From CAXBNB01 sp965267535 (GTDB lineage Bacteria > Bacteroidota > Bacteroidia > Cytophagales > Cyclobacteriaceae): 64,000 nt of DNA. This document shows, piece after piece, positions 1 through 6,925 of the stretch. Positions within the stretch are counted from its first letter, which is position 1. Each line of letters opens with the position of its first letter. The stretch spans positions 620,001 to 684,000 of the forward strand of contig OZ254082.1 in assembly GCA_965267535.1 (NCBI GenBank), in the 5' to 3' direction. The position numbers and the translations under genes are program-made. The notes under the pieces are model-generated. The model saw nothing but the letters and a program-made list of their open reading frames with translations, did no database searches and was not told the origin of the DNA.

Positions 1-59
1 AAGGGGTTTTTACTCACGAGGCAGCTTCTTTTTTTGTATACACCCTAGCGTATTCGTTT

Positions 60-434
60 ATGAATTTAAATCAGGTAACCGTACCGTCGCTCGATTTGAG
101 CAAATCCATACCCTTCTATCAAAAATTGGGATTGAAGTTAATCGTACATACTGCACCCCGGTATGCCCGTTTTGAATGTCCCGATGGCGCATCTACTTTT
201 TCAATACATCTTGTGGAGGAGTTGCCGACAGGCAATGGTGTGGTTGTGTATTTTGAATGCGACAACCTTGATGCCCATGTGCAGGGGCTGCTAGAAAAAG
301 GGGTAGTGTTTGAAGAACTGCCCAACGATACACGCTGGCTCTGGCGCGAAGCAAGGCTCAAAGATCCTGATGGCAATCAGTTGGTCTTGTTTTATGGAGG
401 TGAAAACAGGTTAAACCCACCGTGGAGGTTGTGA
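60..434 (+). CDS. VOC-fold (glyoxalase/bleomycin resistance-like) protein
   Basis: A 124-residue single-domain protein of the vicinal oxygen chelate superfamily. Visible features are the N-terminal strand and helix (VTVPSLDLSKSIPFYQKLGL, about residues 6-25) and the C-terminal signature KDPDGNQLVLFY (about 101-112), which in this superfamily carries a metal-ligand or structural position. The length fits a stand-alone half-module that dimerises to build one active site. Known members isomerise glyoxal adducts, cleave C-C bonds or bind drugs; nothing here fixes the substrate. No signal peptide, so cytoplasmic. It stands alone, converging on the YcxB-like gene. The ATG at the start leaves little upstream sequence in the window, so its promoter cannot be judged. 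Confidence 0.85.
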   Translation: MNLNQVTVPSLDLSKSIPFYQKLGLKLIVHTAPRYARFECPDGASTFSIHLVEELPTGNGVVVYFECDNLDAHVQGLLEKGVVFEELPNDTRWLWREARLKDPDGNQLVLFYGGENRLNPPWRL

Positions 435-435
435 A

Positions 436-507
436 AAAAGCGACCGTATAGTGGTTGAGTGTGGTTTTTCAGCTGAAAAGATCCGCTTCTCTGAGACAGT
501 CGCTTTT
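436..507. terminator. Possible bidirectional terminator between convergent genes
   Basis: Nine-base perfect arms AAAAGCGAC (436-444) and GTCGCTTTT (499-507) enclose a smaller palindrome TTTTCAGCTGAAAA (466-479). The A-rich left and T-rich right ends give U-runs on both strands. It lies just after the VOC stop and 25 bases beyond the convergent YcxB-like stop. The 54-base loop is long for an intrinsic terminator, so this is tentative. Confidence 0.35.
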
Positions 508-531
508 AGGAAGTTTCCTGAGTTGAGCTTT

Positions 532-1005
532 TTACTTTGCCAGTCCCTTTCTTTTGAGAATGGTTTCGATAAACTTCACCTCGTTTTGAGATTTGAAAAT
601 TTTAAAAGGGAGGTGAATAAGCTGGGCTTTGTTGATAATAAGAACAAAAGCGTCTTTGCCTACTACAGCTCTTTTTATGGTTTCCCATTTTATGGGCATA
701 CCTCTTTTAGCGTCTACTTTTACGAGTATTTGCTGACTGGTAATTTCGTAAGCTAGTTTTTCGAACATAAACTTACCCTGCTCGTGCTGGGATAGTCCGG
801 CAAACTGTATCAACCAAAAAAGTATATACAATACCAAAGCGATAGTAGCTCCGATGATCCACCAGCTATTGGGGATAATGAAATATCCGCCACAGATAGC
901 CAGATATATGAGCAGCACCCACCATTGTTCTTTGATTAGGTTTTTAAAAGCAAGGCCTATGTAGGTTTTCGTAGCTAGTTGATATTTTCTGGTTTTTACG
1001 ATCAT
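532..1005 (-). CDS. YcxB-like membrane-anchored protein
   Basis: A 157-residue protein with two adjacent hydrophobic helices (about residues 27-46 and 49-70, rich in W, I, L) followed by a soluble C-terminal part containing YEITSQQILVKVDAKRGMPIKWETI and then KAQLIHLPFKIF, the pattern of the YcxB-like/PH-like domain found in small Gram-positive and Bacteroidota membrane proteins. The function of the family is unknown. The gene starts 8 bases after nadC on the same strand, so the two are almost certainly co-transcribed, but this says little about function. Cytoplasmic-facing domain is inferred from the positive residues before the first helix. Confidence 0.6.
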   Translation of the reverse strand: MIVKTRKYQLATKTYIGLAFKNLIKEQWWVLLIYLAICGGYFIIPNSWWIIGATIALVLYILFWLIQFAGLSQHEQGKFMFEKLAYEITSQQILVKVDAKRGMPIKWETIKRAVVGKDAFVLIINKAQLIHLPFKIFKSQNEVKFIETILKRKGLAK

Positions 1006-1013
1006 GAAATATG

Positions 1014-1877
1014 TTATTTAACGGCTTTCAAACTTAAATCTAAACTGGCGCAGGAGTGAGTCAATGCTCCTACTGAAATATAATCCACGCCTGTTTCTGC
1101 TATATCTTTTATGTTTTTTTCTGTGATCCCGCCTGAAGCTTCAGTTTTGTAGTTTTTGCCGATAATGGTCAGGGCTTCTTTCATCATAGAAGGAAGCATG
1201 TTATCCAACATGATCACTTCAACTCCTCCCTCTTTTACCACTTCTCTCACTTCATCGAGTGAGCGGGTTTCCACTTCTATTTTCAGGTCTTCTTTCTGGT
1301 TGTCTTTCAGGTATTTTTTGGTAGCGGCTATAGCCTGGGTTATACCCCCTGCATAGTCGATGTGGTTGTCTTTGAGCATAACCATATCGTATAGGCCAAA
1401 CCTGTGATTTTCAGCGCCACCTATTTTTACTGCCCATTTTTCACATATCCTGAAATTGGGAGTTGTTTTGCGAGTGTCGAGCAGTTGCACACCTGTACCC
1501 CGAATTAGCTCAGTCATTTTGCGGGTGTAGGTGGCTATGCCACTCATGCGCTGCATGCAGTTGAGCACCAGGCGTTCAGTAGACAGTATACTTCGGGCTT
1601 TGCCGGATACTGTCAGTACTACATCTCCAGATTTTATTTTGTCACCGTCCCGCAAAAAAACGTCTACTTTGAGGGATTTATCAAAACGAGCAAAAATCCA
1701 CCGAGCCAGCTCTACTCCAGCCAGTATACCTTCATCCTTGGCAAGTAGCTGGGCAGTTTGTTCCATGTCGGCAGGAATAGACGCCAGTGAACTGTGGTCA
1801 CCGTCTCCTATGTCCTCCTTCAATGCCCTGTCGATAAATTGTAGCAGCGCCTTTTTGGTAAGGTACTTCGTTTTCAT
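1014..1877 (-). CDS. nadC: Nicotinate-nucleotide pyrophosphorylase (carboxylating)
   Basis: Quinolinate phosphoribosyltransferase, 287 residues, the usual length. It converts quinolinate and PRPP to nicotinate mononucleotide, CO2 and pyrophosphate in de novo NAD synthesis, in the cytoplasm. Motifs in order: EDIGDGDHSS near residue 20, RKTTPNFRICEKWAVKIGG (about 136-154) with the conserved Arg/Lys/His substrate pocket, NHRFGLYDMVMLKDNHI directly after it, VETRSLDEV, VIMLDN and EASGGIT in the phosphate-binding loops of the barrel. The ATG start places the EDxGxGD motif where it lies in the family. nadA and nadB are not in the window. First gene of a two-gene unit with the YcxB-like gene; a -7 element lies 62 bases upstream. 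Confidence 0.97.
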   Translation of the reverse strand: MKTKYLTKKALLQFIDRALKEDIGDGDHSSLASIPADMEQTAQLLAKDEGILAGVELARWIFARFDKSLKVDVFLRDGDKIKSGDVVLTVSGKARSILSTERLVLNCMQRMSGIATYTRKMTELIRGTGVQLLDTRKTTPNFRICEKWAVKIGGAENHRFGLYDMVMLKDNHIDYAGGITQAIAATKKYLKDNQKEDLKIEVETRSLDEVREVVKEGGVEVIMLDNMLPSMMKEALTIIGKNYKTEASGGITEKNIKDIAETGVDYISVGALTHSCASLDLSLKAVK

Positions 1878-1938
1878 TCTACATTAGGTTTAAGCAAACC
1901 CGGGGTTGGTTTCAAGCCAGGCTTTCCTTTGAGAGGCG

Positions 1939-1946
1939 CAAAAATA
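1939..1946 (-). promoter_or_regulatory. Bacteroidota -7 element for nadC
   Basis: Read on the minus strand this is TATTTTTG, an exact match to TAnnTTTG, the -7 element used by the Bacteroidota primary sigma factor. It precedes the nadC ATG by 61 bases. I see no TTG at the expected -33 spacing, so it is only partly supported. Confidence 0.4.
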
Positions 1947-2092
1947 TATAAGTAGATGGTTTATAGGAAGTGTTGGGCTTTTAATATTGCCCAGACGGTT
2001 GGTTTACTACGTTTGGATTCATTCACAGGCCTATTTGTTGCATTTGAAAAGCAGGCTGTTTTATTATCGGGCTTATTTGTTATTTTGCTTGT

Positions 2093-3718
2093 ATGAAAAA
2101 AGTAGCTGGTCATCTGATAGATATACATGCCCGGGAGATTTTTCCGGCTGAACTGGAAATACAAAGCGGCAAAATAGTAGCCGTCAAAAGATTAGAACAG
2201 GCACCTGATCGGTATCTTTTGCCCGGATTTATAGACGCTCACGTGCATGTGGAAAGCTCTATGCTGGTGCCCTCAGAGTTTGCCCGGCTGGCAGTAGTTC
2301 ATGGCACTGTGGCTACCATTTCCGATCCCCATGAAATAGGCAATGTGCTGGGTGTAAAAGGAGTGGAATATATGCTGGACAATGCTAAAGAAGTGGACTT
2401 TAAATTTTACTTTGGAGCTCCCTCCTGTGTGCCGGCCACACCTTTTGAAACGGCTGGAGCTGAAATTTCGGCAGAAGATATAGCGTATTTGCTAAGCAAA
2501 CCCGAGGTAACATACCTGGCAGAAATGATGAATTGGCCCGGAGTGCTGGCTCAGGATGCTACCGTAATGGAAAGGATAGCCGTGGCGCAGCAACTGGGTA
2601 AGCCGATAGACGGACATGCCCCCGGATTGATGGGAAAACAAGCCGAAGAGTATGCCGCGGTGGGCATTAGCACCGATCATGAGTGTTTTACAGCACAGGA
2701 AGCTTTGGGTAAGTTGAAAGCGGGAATGAAAATACTCATACGTGAGGGGAGTGCTGCAAAAAACTTTGATGCATTGGCTCCTCTTATACCAGACCATCAT
2801 CAGTGTATGATGTTTTGCTCTGACGACAAGCACCCGGACAACTTAGTGGAAGGTCATATTGATCAACTGGTAAAACGTGCCTTGGCCATGGGCATGGATT
2901 TGTTTGATGTATTGCAGGTGGCGTGTGCCAACCCTGTAGAGCACTACAAGATGAATGTGGGGCTGTTGCGAAAAGGCGATCCGGCAGACTTTATTGTGAT
3001 TGACCATCCCGATAATTTTAATGTATTGCAGACCTGGATAGAGGGTAGGCTGGTGGCTGAGAATGGCAAATCACACATAGCTCCTGTATCGGTACAGGTT
3101 CCAAATAAGTTTGAGGTATCGCCTAAGCAGAAAGAAGATTTTTACCTGAAGCCTTCCGGTAGCAAAGTAAGAGTGATGCAGGCGCTGGATGGGCAGTTGA
3201 TTACCGGTATGGAGTCTTTTGACGCTCAGGAAATAGACAATGTCGATCAGACTAATGTTGAAAAGGATATATTGAAAATAGCAGTGGTCAACCGCTATCA
3301 TGATGCAGATGTTGCTGTGGGGTTTATTCAGCAAATAGGATTGAAAAAAGGGGCTATAGCTTCATCTGTGGGACACGACTCTCACAACATAGTGGTAGTA
3401 GGAGTTGATGATGATTCGATATGCAGGGCAGTAAATGCAATCATAAGCCACAAAGGAGGAGTGGCGGCTGTGTGTGACGGGGAGGAACGGGTACTCCCTC
3501 TGCCGGTGGCAGGTATTATGAGCAACCGGGATGGGTATGAGGTGGCAGCTGCTTACAGTGCCATAGACGCAATGGCTAAATCCATGGGGTCTTCTCTTGC
3601 GTCACCGTTTATGACTCTGTCGTTTATGGCCCTTTTGGTTATCCCTCGTGCCAAAATGAGCGACAAGGGGTTGTTTGATGGAGAGCGGTTTGAGTTTATC
3701 GATGTTTTTCACGATTAG
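2093..3718 (+). CDS. ade: Adenine deaminase
   Basis: Amidohydrolase of 541 residues that deaminates adenine to hypoxanthine and ammonia in purine salvage. Visible metal-centre motifs: PGFIDAHVHVESSM (about residues 44-57, HxH ligands), SDPHEIGNV (about 82-90), KPIDGHAPG (about 173-181), STDHECFT and FCSDDKHPDNL (about 241-251, catalytic Asp). The C-terminal third (VGHDSHNIVVVGVDDDSI) is the ade-specific domain, separating it from dihydroorotase-type relatives. Slightly shorter at the N-terminus than characterised enterobacterial and Bacillus enzymes. It is divergent from nadC and its TAG stop overlaps the convergent GGCT-like stop by four bases. Confidence 0.95.
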   Translation: MKKVAGHLIDIHAREIFPAELEIQSGKIVAVKRLEQAPDRYLLPGFIDAHVHVESSMLVPSEFARLAVVHGTVATISDPHEIGNVLGVKGVEYMLDNAKEVDFKFYFGAPSCVPATPFETAGAEISAEDIAYLLSKPEVTYLAEMMNWPGVLAQDATVMERIAVAQQLGKPIDGHAPGLMGKQAEEYAAVGISTDHECFTAQEALGKLKAGMKILIREGSAAKNFDALAPLIPDHHQCMMFCSDDKHPDNLVEGHIDQLVKRALAMGMDLFDVLQVACANPVEHYKMNVGLLRKGDPADFIVIDHPDNFNVLQTWIEGRLVAENGKSHIAPVSVQVPNKFEVSPKQKEDFYLKPSGSKVRVMQALDGQLITGMESFDAQEIDNVDQTNVEKDILKIAVVNRYHDADVAVGFIQQIGLKKGAIASSVGHDSHNIVVVGVDDDSICRAVNAIISHKGGVAAVCDGEERVLPLPVAGIMSNRDGYEVAAAYSAIDAMAKSMGSSLASPFMTLSFMALLVIPRAKMSDKGLFDGERFEFIDVFHD

Positions 3719-4107
3719 TCGTCGAGGTAGTTGGGCAGGTCTTCTTTGAGGAAGCGGGCAAAGTCCCAGCCTTTGTGGCTGAGGAGGTGGTGTCGGTTGG
3801 ATTTGAGAATATATGACCATGCATGCCCTGAGGGGGTATATTGACTGTCGATTTTTACTTTTTCGCGGGTATACTCATCTCCTTCAAATGCATCTAGCAG
3901 GAGCAGCAATGAAGGCGTAATGTCTACCATTAGTCCCTTTACCTGACAGCCTGCAGCAGGAATAATGCCCGGGTAAACTCTATGGTGTAAGCTGTAGATT
4001 TCGAAAGAAGAAAGCACGGCAGATCGGGCATTGGTGAAGGATTGCCCGGTAACGGCCTTATATACAGTGGGGCACATTAGTGTGCCGTAGCAAAACAGCT
4101 GTTCCAT
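3715..4107 (-). CDS. Gamma-glutamylcyclotransferase-fold (AIG2/GGCT-like) protein
   Basis: A 130-residue protein with the hallmark FCYGTLMCP start (residues 5-13), where the YGxLx loop binds the gamma-glutamyl group, and DAFEGDEYTREKV (about 72-84) carrying the conserved catalytic-type Glu. Members of this fold cleave gamma-glutamyl amines or peptides to 5-oxoproline; several have no known substrate. No signal peptide. It is the last gene of a tight minus-strand run, 4 bases after the GNAT gene, and its stop overlaps the convergent ade stop, leaving no room for a terminator of its own. Confidence 0.8.
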   Translation of the reverse strand: MEQLFCYGTLMCPTVYKAVTGQSFTNARSAVLSSFEIYSLHHRVYPGIIPAAGCQVKGLMVDITPSLLLLLDAFEGDEYTREKVKIDSQYTPSGHAWSYILKSNRHHLLSHKGWDFARFLKEDLPNYLDD

Positions 4108-4111
4108 CGGG

Positions 4112-4558
4112 TCAACATGTCATATATACATGTGGAATCCCATCTTCCATAAACTCCTCATGGGTATTGGTAAAGCCAAGCGACTCGTAAAATCGGGCCA
4201 GGTATACCTGAGCTGCAATTTTGATGGGGCAGTTGTTACCATAGAGTTCTCGGAGTTTTTCTACACATGCTACCACGATATGCTTTCCATATCCTTTGCG
4301 CCTGTATTCTTTGGCAGTGACTATTCTGCCTACAGAGGCATATTCGTCGAAGTAATCACCCGGAGCAAAGAGGCGTGCTGTAGCAGCCAGATTATGGCCT
4401 CCGGCATATCCCAGAGCGTGAATTGCTTTTTGGTCAAAATTGTCGAGATCGAGGTAGAAGCACTGCTGCTCTAATACAAAGGCCTCCATGCGCAAGCGAA
4501 GTGTCAGATATAGCTCTTCGGGTAAAAGGGTGTCGAAAGGTTTGAAGACAATTTTCAT
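4112..4558 (-). CDS. GNAT acetyltransferase, ElaA-like
   Basis: A 148-residue GCN5-related N-acetyltransferase. The opening pattern LTLRLRMEAFVLEQQCFYLDLD (split here as LRLRMEAFVLEQQC and YLDLD, about residues 19-38) is typical of the ElaA subfamily. The acetyl-CoA loop is RIVTAKEYRRKGYGKHIV (about 78-95), the Q/RxxGxG/A motif, and ARFYESLGF (about 126-134) closes the fold. The acceptor substrate of ElaA-type enzymes is not established. Cytoplasmic. It sits 8 bases downstream of the MORN-like gene and 4 bases upstream of the GGCT-like gene, so it is probably translated from a common message. Confidence 0.85.
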   Translation of the reverse strand: MKIVFKPFDTLLPEELYLTLRLRMEAFVLEQQCFYLDLDNFDQKAIHALGYAGGHNLAATARLFAPGDYFDEYASVGRIVTAKEYRRKGYGKHIVVACVEKLRELYGNNCPIKIAAQVYLARFYESLGFTNTHEEFMEDGIPHVYMTC

Positions 4559-4566
4559 GTGTTACT

Positions 4567-5847
4567 TTACTCCGTAGTATTGTCAAAATTTTTCATCCCG
4601 ATGGATTTTCCTTTTCTGTTGTAATACTTCCATACACCGGTTTGTTTGTTGTGCGTATAGCTGCCTTCCGATTGCAGCTTGCCATTGGTATGGTAGTATT
4701 TCCAGTTTCCGTGGGCAAGGCCGTCAGCATACAATTCTTTGGATTTCAATTCACCCGATTCATAATAGGTGTATCGTGTTCCATTGCCGTTGGCAAAGTC
4801 TCCCTTGGGCAATATTTCTCCCTGAATAGAGTAGTATTCTCCCACATCCATTAATCTGCCGTTTACCCAGTTCTCATCCTGAATGACCTGTTCGTTTTCA
4901 TAAAAGTGGCCCCACAGTCCGGTTTTTTTGTCGTTGAGAAAAGAGCCGATACTTTGCAGTTTTCCGGAGGGGTAGTAGTAGATCCATTGCCCGTCTTTCA
5001 GGTTAGTTTTGTAGTTTCCCTCCGATTGCAGCTCTCCTGTTTCGTAAAAGTATTTCCATATTCCGGTTTTTAGGTCGTTGGTGTATTCTCCTATGGAGTA
5101 CATGCTGCCCCGGGTTGTCATACTCACCCAAATGCCTGTTTTTAGCCCAAATTTGTATTTTCCCTCCACGCTGAGAAGGCCTGTATCAAAATATTCTCGG
5201 TAGAGGCTGTCGAGCAGGCCGTTTTTGTAAAAATATTGTTTGCTGACTACCCTGTTTTTGTGGTATTCCAGCCAGGGGCCATTTTCAAGGCCGTAGGTGT
5301 ACGTTTCTATGCGCTCTATTCGGGCAGAGGGGTAATAATACTCCCACTGACCGTGTGCCTGATCGTTGAGGTATCGTTTCACAAAAGATTTTCCTCCGTA
5401 CTCATTGTATTCGGTCCAGGTGCTGTCTTTCAGGCCAGCTTTGTAAAATCCCTTTAGTCCTACCAGGCCGTTGTTGTAGTATTCTATGTATTTGCCGTGA
5501 AGTTTGTCGTTTTGGTATTCAGCTTCAGCTACGATAATGCCTACATGGTCATAGCTGGCGTATAGCCCATGCCGTTTACCCATTTTGAGTTGAATGATTT
5601 CGCGAGCCCTTCTGTTTTCATAGCGGGTCCAAATGCTGTCTGGCACACCTTGGTTATAATATCCTATGGCTACCAGATTATTGTTGTCTTTAAAAATCCA
5701 CCGCCCCTCTCTTTTACCATTGATGCTGTCGCCCTCGGCTGTAGCGCCGGGGGCATTCAGGTGTATGTAAAAATCCTGCGCCTGCACAGCGTATACTGCC
5801 AGGCAGGTCAGGCCGAAGAGCAGGGTGAATTTTGCCAGCGCTCGCAT
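4567..5847 (-). CDS. Secreted MORN-like / YwqK-type repeat protein
   Basis: With the ATG at 5847 the product is 426 residues and opens with a signal peptide (MRALAKFTLLFGLTCLAVYA, cleavage near AQA/Q). A TTG further upstream at 5874 is possible but would bury the signal peptide and overlap fabH. The rest is about 16 tandem units of 23-24 residues of the form GxWxxYYxxGxLxxxGxYxNxxxxG, the repeat of MORN-like and 'YwqK family antitoxin' proteins. The antitoxin label comes from a Bacillus locus and should not be taken as function. Periplasmic or surface location is inferred. It follows fabH in a minus-strand run. Confidence 0.8.
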   Translation of the reverse strand: MRALAKFTLLFGLTCLAVYAVQAQDFYIHLNAPGATAEGDSINGKREGRWIFKDNNNLVAIGYYNQGVPDSIWTRYENRRAREIIQLKMGKRHGLYASYDHVGIIVAEAEYQNDKLHGKYIEYYNNGLVGLKGFYKAGLKDSTWTEYNEYGGKSFVKRYLNDQAHGQWEYYYPSARIERIETYTYGLENGPWLEYHKNRVVSKQYFYKNGLLDSLYREYFDTGLLSVEGKYKFGLKTGIWVSMTTRGSMYSIGEYTNDLKTGIWKYFYETGELQSEGNYKTNLKDGQWIYYYPSGKLQSIGSFLNDKKTGLWGHFYENEQVIQDENWVNGRLMDVGEYYSIQGEILPKGDFANGNGTRYTYYESGELKSKELYADGLAHGNWKYYHTNGKLQSEGSYTHNKQTGVWKYYNRKGKSIGMKNFDNTTE

Positions 5848-5867
5848 TCTTTCTTTGCAGTTGAGAG

Positions 5868-6878
5868 TTACCAACGAATCAATGAAGCAGCCCAGGTAAA
5901 CCCACTACCAAATGCAGCCAGACATACCAGATCGCCTTCTTTTATTTTACCTTCCTGCAGGGCCTCACTTAGCGCTATGGGTATAGATGCAGCGGTGGTG
6001 TTGCCATATCGCTGAATGTTGTTGTATACATTTTCGTTGGGTAGTTGCATTTGCTTTTGGATAAACTGGCTAATTCTCAGATTGGCCTGATGCGGTATAA
6101 GCATGTCGATATCCTGAGGTTGATAGCCATTGTGTTTTAGCGCTTCCATAATCACCTGTTGAAAACGAACTACAGCGTTTTTAAAGACAAAGTTACCATT
6201 CATATAGGGATAGTAGCGGATGTCTTCCGGGTCATTTCTTTCTATAAAGTTAGGTACCCAGTCGGTGGTGCTGGGAGCGATCAGTGCTAGTTCTTCTGCA
6301 TGCTGTCCTTCGGAGTGCAGGTGCGATGAGAGTACGCCCTTGGTGTTGTCGTCGGTAGCCTGAAGTATGGCAGCACCGGCACCATCGCCAAAAATAACAG
6401 ATACGCCTCTGCCCCGGGTGGTCATGTCCAGGCCTCCACTGTGTACTTCACTTCCTATCACCAGCACGGTCTTGTACATGCCTGTTTTTATAAACTGGTC
6501 GGCCACTGACAGGCCGTATACAAATCCTGAGCACTGATTGCGTACATCCAGTGCGCCGATTTCGGATTTAAAGCCAAGCTGCTTCTGCACCATTACGCCC
6601 GGTCCGGGAAAATAATAGTCGGGACTAAGAGTAGCGAACACTATAAAATCTATATCGTCTACGGTTAAGCCGGCTTCATCCAACGCCATGCGGGCAGCTT
6701 TGGTACCCATTACCGATGTAGTGTCTTCACCTCCGGGCACTATGTGCCTTCTTTCTTCTATACCCGTACGCTCTACAATCCAATCATTGTTGGTATCCAT
6801 GAGTGATTCCAGGTCTTTGTTTTTCACTACATTGTCGGGTACATAGTGTCCGACTCCTATTATTCTTGAGTTATACAT
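5868..6878 (-). CDS. fabH: 3-oxoacyl-ACP synthase III (FabH family)
   Basis: Thiolase-fold condensing enzyme of 336 residues from the ATG at 6878; an in-frame TTG at 6899 would add seven residues of poor match. The catalytic triad is visible: Cys116 (NQCSGF), His263 (PHQANLR) and Asn293 (YGNTTAASIP). GDGAGA at about 164-169 is the nucleotide/CoA-side glycine loop. Family enzymes condense an acyl-CoA starter with malonyl-ACP to begin fatty-acid synthesis. The usual partners (rpmF, plsX, acc genes) are not here. Instead it lies between a PD40/OmpA gene and a secreted repeat protein, which suggests a second FabH copy with a special starter unit or role. Confidence 0.92.
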   Translation of the reverse strand: MYNSRIIGVGHYVPDNVVKNKDLESLMDTNNDWIVERTGIEERRHIVPGGEDTTSVMGTKAARMALDEAGLTVDDIDFIVFATLSPDYYFPGPGVMVQKQLGFKSEIGALDVRNQCSGFVYGLSVADQFIKTGMYKTVLVIGSEVHSGGLDMTTRGRGVSVIFGDGAGAAILQATDDNTKGVLSSHLHSEGQHAEELALIAPSTTDWVPNFIERNDPEDIRYYPYMNGNFVFKNAVVRFQQVIMEALKHNGYQPQDIDMLIPHQANLRISQFIQKQMQLPNENVYNNIQRYGNTTAASIPIALSEALQEGKIKEGDLVCLAAFGSGFTWAASLIRW

Positions 6879-6925
6879 TGTGTGCTTTTTTAGTGGCAAA
6901 TTAAGGGGATTTGACCCAAAAGTTA

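Noticed and set aside
451..756. 101-residue plus-strand frame
   Set aside because: It lies antisense to the YcxB-like gene and over the putative terminator; Phe-rich composition typical of antisense frames.
3711..3722. Frameshift or fusion at the ade / GGCT-like junction
   Set aside because: The genes are convergent and simply share four bases at their stops; both proteins are complete.
4567..5874. Toxin-antitoxin function for the YwqK-type repeat protein
   Set aside because: The protein has a signal peptide, no partner toxin is adjacent, and the name derives from an unrelated locus.
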